Assembly: GCF_009455625.1 (NCBI RefSeq)
Contig: NZ_QPEQ01000001.1
Span: forward strand, 2,666,001 to 2,730,000
DNA from: Paraburkholderia bonniea
Lineage (GTDB): Bacteria; Pseudomonadota; Gammaproteobacteria; Burkholderiales; Burkholderiaceae
Length of the DNA stretch: 64,000 nt
Direction: 5' to 3'
The notes below the pieces were generated by a model. The model made no database searches. It was not told where the DNA came from and saw only the letters and a list, made by a program, of their open reading frames with translations. The stretch's first letter is position 1. Every line of letters starts with the position of its first letter. A program made the translations under genes and the position numbers. Of this stretch, positions 1 through 9,943 are shown piece after piece.

Positions 1-660
1 ATGTTTCTCGCGGTGGGCGATATGGTCGAGCGTCCAGTCGATCAGAAAGCACTCGTGCGCGGCCTGCGCGTCGATGGTCTCGGCACGCTGATTGGCGGCA
101 TCTTCAATTCGTTTCCTCACACTTCGTTTTCACAAAATGTCGGCCTGATTGGTGTCACGGGTGTCAGAAGCCGTTTCGTGTGCGCGATGGGCGGCGTGAT
201 CCTGGTTCTGCTGGGTCTTTTCCCGAAGATGGCGCAAGTGGTCGCCTCGGTGCCGCCATTCGTGCTCGGAGGCGCTGGCATCGTGATGTTCGGCATGGTT
301 GCCGCGAATGGCATCAAGGTGCTGTCTAAAGTCGATTTCGTCAAAAACCAGCACAACCTGTTTATCGTTGCAGTCAGCGTTGGGCTCGGGCTCGTGCCGG
401 TGGTTGCGCCAAACTTTTTCTCCCGCTTGCCGGATGCGCTCTCACCGATCTTGCACAGCGGAATCTTGCTGGCATCAGCCTCGGCCGTCGTGTTGAATCT
501 GGTGTTTAACGGAGTCAAAGGCGAACGCGCCGCGAAAAAAGAAATCGGCGAAGCAGGACGCGATTTTGACCGGCGTGGCGACAAGAGCAAGAACAAGGGC
601 GATGCAGCCACCGCACCTGAAGAACGGCGACACAGCAGCAACGAGGTCCGCGTGCACTAA
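1..660 (+). CDS. NCS2-family nucleobase (xanthine/uracil) permease, C-terminal part
   Basis: The gene enters from the left edge, so only the last 219 residues are present and the true start lies outside. The motif SFSQNVGLIGVTGVRSR is the signature region of NCS2 nucleobase:cation symporters of the xanthine/urate type. Several hydrophobic segments follow (FVLGGAGIVMFGMVAANGIK and others), then a charged, Lys/Arg/Glu-rich cytoplasmic tail of about 45 residues. Family knowledge: these inner-membrane proteins take up purines or urate with a proton or sodium ion. The exact substrate cannot be decided from this fragment. A strong hairpin terminator lies about 80 bp after the stop. Confidence 0.85.
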   Translation: MFLAVGDMVERPVDQKALVRGLRVDGLGTLIGGIFNSFPHTSFSQNVGLIGVTGVRSRFVCAMGGVILVLLGLFPKMAQVVASVPPFVLGGAGIVMFGMVAANGIKVLSKVDFVKNQHNLFIVAVSVGLGLVPVVAPNFFSRLPDALSPILHSGILLASASAVVLNLVFNGVKGERAAKKEIGEAGRDFDRRGDKSKNKGDAATAPEERRHSSNEVRVH

Positions 661-740
661 ACCCGCAAGAACGCTTAGACGGGCGGCGGTGCAGGCAAAG
701 AGATAGCTCCACCCGTGATGCCTTCACCTTCACCGCAATA

Positions 741-777
741 AAAAACCCACGGCAAAAACTTTGCCGTGGGTTTTTTT
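741..777 (+). terminator. Rho-independent terminator after the permease gene
   Basis: An 11- to 12-bp stem (ACCCACGGCAAA / TTTGCCGTGGGT) has a very short loop and is flanked by A and T runs on both sides. It could therefore work in both directions, ending the permease transcript and also the minus-strand efflux operon that converges on it. Confidence 0.85.
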
Positions 778-849
778 ACTGCCTGTACTTCTCTCAGACT
801 GCCCGGCTAAACAAATGTCTAAACGTCTTGACCGAAACCGGAGCAGATC

Positions 850-2370
850 TCAGCTAGCCGCGGCAGGCGCAACCGCCACTGCCGGTGCGCTTGCCGCTGA
901 ACCGTAATCGACGGGTGCATCAGCCGGGCGCGGTTGTTCGCCTTCACGCTCGATCCAGCCACCACCAAGGTACTGATACAGATCAACCAGGTTCGTCAGA
1001 CGCTGCAAGCGCGCGGTAATCAACGTTTGCTGCGCGGCGTACAAGTCGGTTTGCGCGGTCAGCACCGACAGGTAACTGTCCACCCCATTCTTGTAACGCA
1101 GGTCCGACAAATCGAGCCGGCGCTGTTGCGCAAAATTGTTGCGCTCCAGCGCGACGATCTGCTGATCGTAGGTGCCACGTGCCGCAAGACCATCCGCCAC
1201 TTCCCGGAACGCCGTCTGAATCGCTTTTTCGTACTGCGCGATCTGGATGTTTTTCTGCACGTGAGCGAGATCGAGGTTAGCCAGATTTGAACCCGCCTCG
1301 AAAATCGGCAGCGTGATTTCTGGCGCAAAACCCCACGCCGCCGAACCCGCTTTGAAGAGCCCGCCTAACGTCGGGCTCAACGTGCCGAAATTGCCCGTCA
1401 GCGAAATCTTCGGGAAGAATGCCGCCCGTGCCGCACCGATATTCGCGTTAGCCGCGCGCAACTGCTGCTCGGCTTCGATGATGTCAGGACGGCGGGTCAG
1501 CAGATCCGAAGGCAGGCCTGCCGGGATATCGGTCAGCAGGTTCTGGCTGCTAAGCGGCAACCCTTGTGGCAAATCAGCAGGCAGCGGCTCGCCAACCAGC
1601 AGAACCAGCGCGTTTTCCGCCTGAGCGCGCAAACGCGCCTGCGACTGCAGATTGGCGCTAGCTTGAGCCACGATGGTTTCGGCCTGGCGCAAATCAAGCT
1701 CAGAACCACTGCCAATGTCGAACTGCAACTTCGTAATGTTGTACGAATCTTGCGCGGCCTTCAGCGTGTCTTGCGTCACCGTCAGCAAGTCGTCATAAGC
1801 CAGCACCGTCAGATACTGATCCGCCACCGACGACACCAGCGCGATCTCCGCTGCCTTGCGCGCCTGTGCCGTGGCCAGATACTGCGCCAGCGCCTGGTCT
1901 TTCAGGCTCTGAATGCGGCCGAAGAAGTCGATTTCCCACGCAGCGTTAAGCCCTACCGAATACTGGTTCGAGACTTCCCGGCCAGGCAGCGACAGCGTGC
2001 CTGGCGTCCGCGTTTTGGTTTCCGAACCCGCCGCATTCAACGAAGGAAACAGGCCCGCACGGGTGATCTGATACTGCGCCCGGGCCGCCTGGATATTCAG
2101 CACCGACACGCGCAAATCACGGTTGTTTTTCTGCGCGATCTCGATCAGCCGTTGCAAGCGCGGATCAACAAAGAACTCACGCCAGCCGATATCAGGTGCC
2201 GCCCGGTTACCCGCCGTGCGGCCAGCCGTCGCCACCGGCTGGGTGGCATACACACCGCCCTGCGGAAACTCACCGGAAACCGGTGCCACTGGACGCTCGT
2301 ATTTGGGTGCCATCGTGCAGCCTGCCGCCACCAGCGCTACAGCCACCGCTATCAAAGAATGTTTTTGCAT
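850..2370 (-). CDS. oprB: RND efflux outer-membrane channel lipoprotein, OprM/OprB (NodT) family
   Basis: This 506-residue protein begins with a lipoprotein signal (AVALVAAGCT, acylated Cys at about residue 17) followed by APKYERP, typical of OprM-type channels. Two repeated OEP domains follow (for example ADLPQGLPLSSQNLL, LLTRRPDIIEAEQQLRAANA). Family role: a trimeric TolC-like duct that carries drugs through the outer membrane for the pump encoded just upstream. I chose the ATG at 2370: an AAGGAAGG ribosome site precedes it and it begins one base after the pump gene's stop. An earlier in-frame start would lie inside the pump gene. It is the third gene of the adaptor-pump-channel operon. The symbol follows BpeAB-OprB of Burkholderia and rests on similarity only. 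Confidence 0.9.
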   Translation of the reverse strand: MQKHSLIAVAVALVAAGCTMAPKYERPVAPVSGEFPQGGVYATQPVATAGRTAGNRAAPDIGWREFFVDPRLQRLIEIAQKNNRDLRVSVLNIQAARAQYQITRAGLFPSLNAAGSETKTRTPGTLSLPGREVSNQYSVGLNAAWEIDFFGRIQSLKDQALAQYLATAQARKAAEIALVSSVADQYLTVLAYDDLLTVTQDTLKAAQDSYNITKLQFDIGSGSELDLRQAETIVAQASANLQSQARLRAQAENALVLLVGEPLPADLPQGLPLSSQNLLTDIPAGLPSDLLTRRPDIIEAEQQLRAANANIGAARAAFFPKISLTGNFGTLSPTLGGLFKAGSAAWGFAPEITLPIFEAGSNLANLDLAHVQKNIQIAQYEKAIQTAFREVADGLAARGTYDQQIVALERNNFAQQRRLDLSDLRYKNGVDSYLSVLTAQTDLYAAQQTLITARLQRLTNLVDLYQYLGGGWIEREGEQPRPADAPVDYGSAASAPAVAVAPAAAS

Positions 2371-2371
2371 C

Positions 2372-5300
2372 TCAATGCCCTTCCTTGCCCGAGCCATTAC
2401 TGCCCTCTGGGTGGTGCTGGTTATAGTGCGCAAGCGCAGCGTCTGGATCTTCCCGTTCGCCGCCCAGGCGGGCACGCACCACGACGAAGAACATCGGGAT
2501 CATGAAGATGGCGAGGAACGTCGCCGTCAGCATCCCGCCGATCACGCCGGTACCAATTGCGTGCTGGCTTGCCGAACCGGCACCGTTACTGATCGCCAGT
2601 GGCATCACACCGAGAATGAACGCCAGCGAGGTCATCAGGATCGGGCGCAACCGCAGGCGCGCAGCTTCCAGCGCAGCCTCGACCGGCCCCATCTTCTGGC
2701 CTTCCTGCAACTCACGGGCGAACTCGACAATCAGAATCGCGTTTTTCGCCGATAGCCCCACGGTTGTCAGCAGCCCCACCTGGAAGAACACGTCGTTTTC
2801 CAGACCGCGCAGCGTGGCGGCGAGCAGCGCCCCCAGCACCCCGAGTGGCACGACCATGATGACCGAGAACGGAATCGACCAGCTTTCATACAGCGCGGCC
2901 AGACACAGGAACACGACGAGAATCGAGATGCCGTACAGAATCGGTGCCTGCGAACCCGACTGACGTTCCTGGAACGACAACCCGGTCCATTCGTAGCCAA
3001 TCCCGGCTGGCAGCTTCGCCGCGAGCGCTTCCATGGCCGCCATTGCCTGGCCGGTGGATTTGCCTGGCGCAGCAGCACCCTGAATTTCGACCGCCGAGAT
3101 GCCGTTATAACGCTCGAGCTTCGGCGAACCGTAAGTCCATGTTCCCGACGCAAACGAGGTGAACGGCACCATGCCACCGGTGGCATTACGCACGTACCAG
3201 TCGCTCAGATTGTCTGGATTCATACGGAACGGCGCATCGCCTTGAAGGAACACCTTCTTGATCCGGTTATCGGTATCGAGGAAGTTGTTCACATATTGCG
3301 ACGCCCATGCAATCGAGAAGGTCTGATCGATACTGGACAGCGGAACCCCCAGCGCAGCGGCTTTCTCATGGTCGATCGACACCTTGAACTGCGGCGTGTC
3401 GTTCAAACCATTCGGACGCACCTGAGCGAGCACCGGATCTTTCGCTGCCATACCCAGCAACTGGTTACGGGCAGCCATCAATGCATCGTGACCCAGCCCG
3501 GAACGGTCTTGCAGCTCGAAGTCAAAGCCCGCTGCGGTACCCAGCTCGGGAATCGACGGCGGATTCACTGGATAAACCAGCGCGTCCTTATAGCCGCCAA
3601 AGTGCATGAACAAACGCCCAACCAGTGCCTGCACCTTCTGGTCAGACGACTGCCGCTCGGCGTAATCCTTCATCCGCACAAACACGAGACCCGCATTCTG
3701 GCCCCGGCCAGCAAAGCTGAAACCGTTCACCGTAAAGGTGGATTCAACAATGCTGCCTTCGGACTTGAGCAGATAGTCAGAGACGTCAGCCAGCGCGCGT
3801 GCCGTGCGCTCCTGGGTCGACCCTGGCGGAGTCTGCACCAGCACGAACATCAGCCCCTGGTCTTCATCCGGCAGGAACGACTTCGGCAGACGTGCAAACA
3901 GCAGCCCAACCGCGACGATCACGACGAGATAAATAATCAGCCAACGGCCCGAGCGCTTGATGACGTGGTGCACGCCGACGTGATACTTGTCGCGGCTACG
4001 TTCAAAGTTCCGGTTAAACCAGCCGAAGAAACCTTTCTTCTCTTCGTGATGACCTTTGGGAATCGGCTTCAGAATGGTCGCGCACAGCGCGGGCGTGAGA
4101 ATCAACGCCACCAGCACCGACAGCACCATCGCCGTAACAATCGTCAGCGAGAACTGACGATAAATCGCCCCCACCGACCCACCCGAAAACGCCACCGGCA
4201 CGAACACTGCCGACAGCACCAGCGCCACGCCCACCAGCGCCCCGGTGATCTGGTCCATCGCCTTGCGGGTTGCCTCGCGCGGCGACAGTCCTTCTTCGGC
4301 CATCACCCGCTCGACGTTCTCGACCACCACAATCGCGTCATCGACCAACAGCCCGATGGCGAGCACAAGGCCAAACATCGACAGCGTGTTGATCGAAAAC
4401 CCGACCACATTCATCACCGCGAAAGTGCCCAGCAGCACCACCGGCACGGCAATCGTCGGGATCAGCGTGGCGCGGAGGTTTTGCAGGAACAGATACATCA
4501 CGAGGAACACCAGCACGATGCCCTCAATCAGCGTCTTGACCACTTCCTCAATCGACAGGCGCACGAATGGCGTCGTGTCATACGGGTACTTCACGACGAG
4601 ACCGTGCGGGAAGTTTTTCGACAGCTCTTCGACCTTGGCCCGCACGTTCTTGGCGGTTTGCAGCGCGTTGGCATCGGTGGCCAGTTGAATCCCGAAACCC
4701 GCTGTCGGCGCGCCGTTGTACTTGGTATCGAAGTTGTAGTTTTCGCCGCCCAGCTCGACGCGCGCAACGTCCTTGATGCGGACCTGCGAGCCATCCTGGT
4801 TGACCTTCAGCAGCACGTTGCCGAATTGCTCGGGCGTGCTCAGCAAAGTCGCCTCGCTGATAGTGGCCTGCAGCATCTGGCCCGGCACGGATGGCGTGCC
4901 CCCCAGCGACCCACCCGCCACCTGGACGTTTTGCGCCATTAACGCGTTCTGCACGTCAATCGGCGTCAGGCTGAAGTTGGTGAGCTTGTTCGCATCAAGC
5001 CAGATCCGCATCGCGTACTGCGAACCGAACAGCGTGACCGTACCCACCCCATCCAGACGGCTGACCGGATCCTGAATGTTCGACGCGACATAGTTCGCCA
5101 GGTCGTACTTGTTCATGCTGCCGTCTTCGGACACGAACGCCATCACCAGCAAGAAGCTGCTGCTGGACTTCGTGACTTTCGTACCCAGTTGCTGCACGGC
5201 CTGCGGCAAAAGCGGCGTGGCAAGCTGCAACTTGTTTTGCACCTGCACCTGCGCGATATCCGGATTGGTACCCGCGGCAAAAGTCAGCGTGATAGTGGCC

Positions 5301-5560
5301 GTGCCGGAGTCATCGGAAGTCGACGATAGATACAGCAAGTGATCGAGACCACTCATTTGCTGCTCAATCACCTGGGTGACGGTGTTTTCAACCGTTTTGG
5401 CCGACGCGCCCGGATAGGAAGCGCTGATCTGCACGGACGGTGGCGCAATAGTGGGATATTGCGCAATCGGCAACGTGAAGATCGACGCCAGACCCGCGAG
5501 CATCAAGATAATCGCGATCACCCAGGCAAAAATTGGGCGATCTATAAAGAACTTTGCCAT
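2372..5560 (-). CDS. bpeB: RND multidrug efflux pump, inner-membrane transporter (AcrB/BpeB type)
   Basis: The 1062-residue length and full-length match are typical of hydrophobic/amphiphilic efflux (HAE1) RND pumps. The N-terminus [20 protein letters not shown], the porter-domain start [20 protein letters not shown], and the proton-relay segment [20 protein letters not shown] (the two adjacent Asp in TM4) are all visible. The second repeat shows [19 protein letters not shown] with the conserved Lys. Family role: a proton-driven trimer that takes substrates from the periplasm and inner membrane and passes them to the outer-membrane channel. It lies between adaptor and channel genes in one minus-strand operon (18 bp after the adaptor, 1 bp before the channel). 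The regulator and gene order fit BpeAB-OprB, but AmrAB-like pumps are close relatives, so the symbol is tentative. Confidence 0.95.
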   Translation of the reverse strand: MAKFFIDRPIFAWVIAIILMLAGLASIFTLPIAQYPTIAPPSVQISASYPGASAKTVENTVTQVIEQQMSGLDHLLYLSSTSDDSGTATITLTFAAGTNPDIAQVQVQNKLQLATPLLPQAVQQLGTKVTKSSSSFLLVMAFVSEDGSMNKYDLANYVASNIQDPVSRLDGVGTVTLFGSQYAMRIWLDANKLTNFSLTPIDVQNALMAQNVQVAGGSLGGTPSVPGQMLQATISEATLLSTPEQFGNVLLKVNQDGSQVRIKDVARVELGGENYNFDTKYNGAPTAGFGIQLATDANALQTAKNVRAKVEELSKNFPHGLVVKYPYDTTPFVRLSIEEVVKTLIEGIVLVFLVMYLFLQNLRATLIPTIAVPVVLLGTFAVMNVVGFSINTLSMFGLVLAIGLLVDDAIVVVENVERVMAEEGLSPREATRKAMDQITGALVGVALVLSAVFVPVAFSGGSVGAIYRQFSLTIVTAMVLSVLVALILTPALCATILKPIPKGHHEEKKGFFGWFNRNFERSRDKYHVGVHHVIKRSGRWLIIYLVVIVAVGLLFARLPKSFLPDEDQGLMFVLVQTPPGSTQERTARALADVSDYLLKSEGSIVESTFTVNGFSFAGRGQNAGLVFVRMKDYAERQSSDQKVQALVGRLFMHFGGYKDALVYPVNPPSIPELGTAAGFDFELQDRSGLGHDALMAARNQLLGMAAKDPVLAQVRPNGLNDTPQFKVSIDHEKAAALGVPLSSIDQTFSIAWASQYVNNFLDTDNRIKKVFLQGDAPFRMNPDNLSDWYVRNATGGMVPFTSFASGTWTYGSPKLERYNGISAVEIQGAAAPGKSTGQAMAAMEALAAKLPAGIGYEWTGLSFQERQSGSQAPILYGISILVVFLCLAALYESWSIPFSVIMVVPLGVLGALLAATLRGLENDVFFQVGLLTTVGLSAKNAILIVEFARELQEGQKMGPVEAALEAARLRLRPILMTSLAFILGVMPLAISNGAGSASQHAIGTGVIGGMLTATFLAIFMIPMFFVVVRARLGGEREDPDAALAHYNQHHPEGSNGSGKEGH

Positions 5561-5578
5561 GAAGCAGGCTCCCTGTTA

Positions 5579-6817
5579 TTACGCGCCGGAGGCAGCGGAG
5601 GCAGCGTTAGCGGGTGCACCGCTGGCGGCTGACGCGGGCGCAGCTGCGGCCGAGGCGTCAGAACCCGGCGTGGCAGGCGGCGGCAACTTGGCAGGAACAG
5701 CTTTGACTGGCATGCCTGGACGCACTTTGTCAGTGCCCTGAACAATCACCTGGTCACCGGGGTTCAAACCGCTTTCGACCACCCAGTTAGAACCCGACGT
5801 GGCCGAGGTCACCAGCGGCCGCAATGCCACTTTGTTGTCCTTGTCGACGATGAGCGCCACCGGCTGACCTTTCTGGTCATGCGTAATACCCACTTGCGGC
5901 ACAAGGAACGCCCGTTCATTCACGCCCTCTTCAATGCGCGCACGCACGAACATGCCCGGCAGCAACACCCGGTCCTTGTTCTGGAAAATCCCGCGAACTG
6001 TCACCGAACCGGTGCTCTGGTCAACCGTGACATCGGCAAACTCAAGCCGGCCTGTCTCAGAATAAGGACGGCCGTCTTCAAGAATCAGATTGACCTTGGC
6101 GGCATGCAGGCCGCTGGTTTTCAGACGCCCTTCCTGAATTTCACGACGCAGCCGCAAGCCATCGAGACTGGACTGGGTCAGATTGACGTACACCGGATCA
6201 AGCTGCTGCACCGTTGAGAGCAGCGTGGCCTGGCTGGCCTGCACGTAAGCGCCAGGTGTCACCGACGACAGGCCGATGCGGCCAGTAATAGGAGACGTGA
6301 CATCGGTATAGCCGAGATTGATTCGCGCGGTATCGACTGCGGCCTTGCCAGACGCGACATCGGCGGCTGCCTGCCCTTGTGCGGCGACAGCGTTGTCGTA
6401 GTCTTGCTTGCTCACAGCGTTGGCGGCAACCAGCACCTTGTAGCGCTCTGCCTGGGCGGTGGTGCTAGCCAGGTTGGCCTGGGCTCTGGCGAGCGTTGCT
6501 TTCGCGGTATTCAGCGCCGCGATGTAAGGAGCTGGGTCGATCTTGTAAAGGCGCTGCCCAGCCTTGACCTCGCTGCCCTCAACAAATTCGCGCCGCAGCA
6601 CGATTCCGTCCACCCGCGCACGCACCTCAGCAACCAGATAGGCACTGGTGCGGCCAGGCAACTCGATGACCACCGGCACGGGAGTAGGCTGAACCGCAAC
6701 CACGCCGACTTCCGGCGTTTGCTGAGGTGGAGCCGATGATTTGGGTCCGCACGCTGCCAGCAATACAGCAGTCGTCGCGGCACTAATTAAGCGCAATGGA
6801 ATCCGTTCGAAGCGCAT
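5579..6817 (-). CDS. bpeA: RND efflux periplasmic adaptor (membrane fusion) lipoprotein
   Basis: This 412-residue AcrA/MexA-type adaptor has a lipoprotein signal with lipobox LLAACG at about residue 20, then the lipoyl/barrel-sandwich segment (LPGRTSAYLVAEVRARVDGI), a coiled-coil hairpin rich in Ala/Gln, and the beta-barrel region (GRIGLSSVTPGAYVQASQ). The C-terminus is a low-complexity Ala/Ser/Pro tail. Start: the ATG at 6817 has AGAGG about 9 bp upstream and gives a clean lipoprotein signal; the longer open frame above it has neither. It is the first gene of the operon, with a leader of roughly 270 nt below the operator shared with the divergent TetR gene. Confidence 0.92.
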   Translation of the reverse strand: MRFERIPLRLISAATTAVLLAACGPKSSAPPQQTPEVGVVAVQPTPVPVVIELPGRTSAYLVAEVRARVDGIVLRREFVEGSEVKAGQRLYKIDPAPYIAALNTAKATLARAQANLASTTAQAERYKVLVAANAVSKQDYDNAVAAQGQAAADVASGKAAVDTARINLGYTDVTSPITGRIGLSSVTPGAYVQASQATLLSTVQQLDPVYVNLTQSSLDGLRLRREIQEGRLKTSGLHAAKVNLILEDGRPYSETGRLEFADVTVDQSTGSVTVRGIFQNKDRVLLPGMFVRARIEEGVNERAFLVPQVGITHDQKGQPVALIVDKDNKVALRPLVTSATSGSNWVVESGLNPGDQVIVQGTDKVRPGMPVKAVPAKLPPPATPGSDASAAAAPASAASGAPANAASAASGA

Positions 6818-7087
6818 GGAGCGACCTCTGTCAATGATCTGAGAATAAAAAAATGGCGCGCATTCCTGAATAAAGGTAATGGCGCACACATGCGTCCTGC
6901 AACGCGTGATAAAACCCTGGCAAAACATGGCTGGCAACAACGCTTGCGCGGCCTGCACAAAACTGGCGCGAACTTCATTTAGCGCAAACCAGCGTGCAAG
7001 CCATCTGGCAAACCGTGCAGTAAAACAACCGTGACGGATATTAACCGGTCGCCGCCGCTTGGGCTATCAACCCGACGGGATGCTATC

Positions 7088-7113
7088 ATACATACATTCA
7101 CGAACGCATGTAT
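7088..7113. promoter_or_regulatory. Likely TetR-family operator in the adaptor/regulator intergenic region
   Basis: The 445-bp gap between the divergent adaptor and tetR genes holds one striking element: ATACATACATTC, two bases, then GAACGCATGTAT. This is a 26-bp inverted repeat with 10 of 12 paired positions. It closely resembles the operator known for E. coli AcrR (TACATACATT and its complement), which supports binding by the adjacent regulator. A TATAAC hexamer overlaps the right half (7111-7116). The rest of the gap (6818-7087 and 7114-7262) shows no further gene. Confidence 0.75.
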
Positions 7114-7262
7114 AACAAGACAACCCTCAAGACAACCCGTCACACCACGTACCGGCAGCAAACTGATTCGCCCATTTCCAGATGAGCGATTTTTTTTGAG
7201 CGTAATCAAGCACCTCCGCCAGCCCACCCGAGACATTCCGCACTTATAACAGGCATACCCAT

Positions 7263-7982
7263 ATGGTCCGAAGAACCAAGGAAGAAGCGCAGGAGACGCG
7301 CAATAGCATCCTGGATGCCGCTGAACAGATTTTTTTCGAAAAAGGTGTCTCGCGCACTTCGCTGGCCGATATTGCCCAAGCAGCAGGGGTCACGCGCGGC
7401 GCGATTTACTGGCATTTTGCGAACAAGGGTGAGCTTTTTACCGAGATGTTCGATCGCGTGCTCTTGCCGCTTGATGAACTCAAGGCAGCGTCGCTCAACC
7501 CGCAAGAAGCCAATCCATTAGGCCGTTTAATTGAAATTTGCACACTGTGCCTGCGCGACACCACCAATAATCCGCAACGGCGCCGGGTATTCGATATTTT
7601 GTTTCTGAAGTGCGAATTCGTTGAAGAAATGGGCCCCGTGATGCTGCGTTATCAAACCAATATGCGCGAAGCGTTGCGCAATATCGAAGGCGGGTTGCGC
7701 AACGCAATCTCGAAGGGGCAGTTGCCCGCCGACCTCGATACGCCACGCGCGGCAGCCATGCTGCATGCATTTGTCAGCGGTTCGCTGCGTGACATGCTGT
7801 TTTTGCCAGATTCAACAGGCTATGGCGAACAGACCGAAATCACCGTCGAAGCGATATTCGACACGCTGCGCCTCAGCCCTGGGATGCGCACCAGTTCACA
7901 GCCAGCACCGCCCTCACCGTCCCTATCTGGCACCGCCTCCGGGGCAGTCGAGGCCACATCAAATCAAATTAAGCCGCATTGA
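7263..7982 (+). CDS. bpeR: TetR-family repressor of the RND pump (AcrR/BpeR type)
   Basis: This 239-residue protein starts MVRRTKEEAQETRNSILDAA and has the TetR helix-turn-helix SLADIAQAAGVTRGAIYWHF at about residues 35-55, nearly the same as TtgR, AcrR and BpeR. The C-terminal ligand-binding half matches the AcrR-type domain (FDILFLKCEFVEEMGPV). Family role: represses the divergent pump genes and its own gene until a hydrophobic ligand binds. The divergent position and the palindrome between the genes support this. The last 30 residues are Pro/Ser-rich and look disordered. The stop overlaps the 3' end of the convergent CoxG-like gene by 14 bp. Confidence 0.88.
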   Translation: MVRRTKEEAQETRNSILDAAEQIFFEKGVSRTSLADIAQAAGVTRGAIYWHFANKGELFTEMFDRVLLPLDELKAASLNPQEANPLGRLIEICTLCLRDTTNNPQRRRVFDILFLKCEFVEEMGPVMLRYQTNMREALRNIEGGLRNAISKGQLPADLDTPRAAAMLHAFVSGSLRDMLFLPDSTGYGEQTEITVEAIFDTLRLSPGMRTSSQPAPPSPSLSGTASGAVEATSNQIKPH

Positions 7983-8730
7983 ACCAGCGCGCCAGATAAA
8001 GCAGCAGCGCCGCGAGGAAGATCGTCGCGGCCCAGACCCAGTAAGGCACGGCATGTGGTGTGCCGTCATCGTGCGCGGGGCTGTGGAGCCAGCGGCCACC
8101 ATGAAGCGGCGCCACCGTTCTGCCCGTCAAGACCCCGCCATGACCACGCGCATGACGCACCGCCACAGGGCTAGCACTCGCCGGGCGCAGGAACACATGC
8201 TGACGGCGCGCCGGTTCGCCACGACGGGCATGGTTCGGCCCAACGCCATGCTTGGCCTGCACCACCGCGCAAAACTCCGTGAAAAAATCATCCGCCAGTT
8301 CGCGCAACGCATTTTCGATCTGGCGCACTGGCAGCTCCGCCAGCGCACCAGCGGCAGTCGCCCAGACCGAATAGTCGATGCGCGTGCCTGGTTCAGCCGC
8401 GGGCTTGTCAGCGAGGTTATCCACGCTGAGCGTGATACTGATCTGGCCGCGCAGCGACCCAATTCCATCCGCCCGGGCCTTGAAATTGAGGGTTCGCTGC
8501 CTCGGGGCCAACACCTCCCGCTTGGCCTGACTAGCCGCATGCGCGCGAATCTCATAGCAGGCCCGCAACGGCCCCAGCGGCACAGTCAGCGTCAGCGCAT
8601 ATCCGCCATTCGCCTGAAGGCTGAACGATTCGCAATGGTCAAGGCTAGCCCGTAACAACGCGATATCTTGCAGCGCAGCACAAACGTCTTCTAGTGCAAG
8701 CGGAATCCGTAATGCGTCATTCAGTTCCAT
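7969..8730 (-). CDS. CoxG/SRPBCC-family protein with C-terminal membrane anchor
   Basis: The 253-residue product starts MELNDALRIPLALEDVCAAL, the usual opening of CoxG (carbon monoxide dehydrogenase subunit G-like, SRPBCC fold) proteins. It contains the typical region YEIRAHAASQAKREV and a DFFTEFCAVV helix. After a variable His/Arg/Gly-rich linker, a single hydrophobic segment (YWVWAATIFLAALLLYLARW) ends the protein, so it is probably tail-anchored in the inner membrane. CoxG relatives help in maturation or anchoring of molybdenum dehydrogenases, but no coxMSL genes are present here, so its role in this organism is unknown. The ATG at 8730 has a GGGGGAGA site upstream. It converges with and overlaps the regulator gene by 14 bp. 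Confidence 0.75.
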   Translation of the reverse strand: MELNDALRIPLALEDVCAALQDIALLRASLDHCESFSLQANGGYALTLTVPLGPLRACYEIRAHAASQAKREVLAPRQRTLNFKARADGIGSLRGQISITLSVDNLADKPAAEPGTRIDYSVWATAAGALAELPVRQIENALRELADDFFTEFCAVVQAKHGVGPNHARRGEPARRQHVFLRPASASPVAVRHARGHGGVLTGRTVAPLHGGRWLHSPAHDDGTPHAVPYWVWAATIFLAALLLYLARWFNAA

Positions 8731-8770
8731 GGCAATCTCCCCCGAGTGATATTCGGCAAACCACGAAAAA

Positions 8771-9193
8771 CTAAGATGTCTGATCAATACGGTCGACCTG
8801 CGCAGCATAAAAAGCCAGATACCCTTTCACAGGTTCAGCCTCAATAGCAGGCTGCTCATAGCTCCAGACTGCGTTTTCAACCCAGCCTTCTTCTGTGCGC
8901 AAATGAAAATACGCCGCCATGCCTTTATAGGGGCAGTGCGACGTATGTAAAGAACGCTCAAGCCGCGCCATGTTGACATCCGCGCGCGGAAAATAAATGA
9001 CGTCGGGCAAGCCGGTTTCGGCCAGTGTGAGCGCTGCGAGAGAATCTGCGATGGTCACGCCATGATGAATCACCCGCACCCGGTGGCGATTGGCCGTGAT
9101 ATTGATTCGCGCCCCTGCGGGCTGCGTGCCAGCTGGTGGTTCGGCTGCACCAGCAGCGGCAGGATCTGGCTCAGACACAGAAGCGGGTTTCAT
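8771..9193 (-). CDS. DUF427-domain protein
   Basis: A 140-residue protein whose core (VRVIHHGVTIADS, DVIYFPRADVNMARLERS, HCPYKGMAAYFHL, NAVWSYEQPAIEAEPVKGYLAFY) is the DUF427 pattern, a small beta-rich domain of unknown function widespread in bacteria. The first 30 residues are Ala/Pro-rich and probably disordered. It lies 40 bp upstream of the CoxG-like gene on the same strand, so the two may be co-transcribed. No catalytic role can be assigned. Confidence 0.8.
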   Translation of the reverse strand: MKPASVSEPDPAAAGAAEPPAGTQPAGARINITANRHRVRVIHHGVTIADSLAALTLAETGLPDVIYFPRADVNMARLERSLHTSHCPYKGMAAYFHLRTEEGWVENAVWSYEQPAIEAEPVKGYLAFYAAQVDRIDQTS

Positions 9194-9294
9194 GTGAACG
9201 GCTCCGTCAAAAGCAGCTAGACCTGGCTACGCCAAGCTTAGGTGCATCTGGTGCTAACCCTCAGACACAGCAGCATCACACTGCATCTGACAAT

Positions 9295-9328
9295 AAAAAG
9301 CCACGGGTTAAATCAACCGCGTGGCTTT
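9295..9328. terminator. Hairpin terminator between DUF427 gene and secreted-protein gene
   Basis: AAAGCCACG-GGTT / AACC-GCGTGGCTTT forms a stem of about 12 bp with a one-base bulge and an A run before and T run after, so it can act in either direction. On the minus strand it would end the transcript of the 9437-9943 gene. Confidence 0.7.
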
Positions 9329-9436
9329 CATTATCGGCCAAAGATGCGCCTGTTGCGCGTGGTTCTTTAGCCCGTCAAACCATTAATCCGCAATGCCTGG
9401 CTTTTTTACCTGCAAATTTTTAAACCCTCAATGCGC

Positions 9437-9943
9437 TTACTGAATAGTCCAGCGAAATACCGATTTCGCATTTCCTTTAGCGGGAATCGTTATCACTCGG
9501 CTTTGGTCATGCCCCTTATATGCCGCATGGACGGTATAGCGTCCTGGCAAAAGCCGAACCAGCATATAAGGTCCGTCCGCAGTCGCATTCAGGATTTCCG
9601 CGCCATGCGCATCATTAATCTTCACCTTCACCTCAGACAGAAAATCCGCGCCAGGGCCCGTAAAGCGCAACGATAACGGCCACTGGTTTTGCGCCTGTTG
9701 CAGCGCGTTCGATTCGTCCTGCCCCACACCACCGGAAACAAATGACACATTGCCCTGTTGCTGGATCTGCGGCAGCCCGCCGCCGTTCTCATTACCAGCG
9801 CTGGTGTTATCCGTGGTCGTGCCACCCAGGATTGATGTGTTCGAACTGCTGGCATAAGCAGAACTCATCGAACCCGCGCCAAACATGAACGCGGCTAGCA
9901 CGGCGCTCAGCGCCAGGTAGGAGTGTTTTCCTGAGATTTTCAT
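9437..9943 (-). CDS. Secreted protein of unknown function with a carboxypeptidase-regulatory-like domain
   Basis: A 168-residue protein with a Sec signal peptide (AVLAAFMFGAGSMSSAYA, cleavage near residue 31), then a Ser/Thr/Asn/Gly-rich stretch. The C-terminal beta region EILNATADGPYMLVRLLPGR followed by YTVHAAYKGH resembles the CarboxypepD_reg-like sandwich seen in many periplasmic proteins. GAGGAA stands 9 bp before the ATG. It is flanked by a terminator downstream and a 430-bp gap to the dacB start, so it appears to be a single-gene unit. I cannot give a function. Confidence 0.7.
   Translation of the reverse strand: MKISGKHSYLALSAVLAAFMFGAGSMSSAYASSSNTSILGGTTTDNTSAGNENGGGLPQIQQQGNVSFVSGGVGQDESNALQQAQNQWPLSLRFTGPGADFLSEVKVKINDAHGAEILNATADGPYMLVRLLPGRYTVHAAYKGHDQSRVITIPAKGNAKSVFRWTIQ

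Noticed and set aside
3242..4942. A 566-codon frame on the plus strand inside the RND pump gene
   Set aside because: It is the reverse-complement shadow of the pump gene; its His/Arg/Gln-rich content is typical of antisense frames in GC-rich genes.
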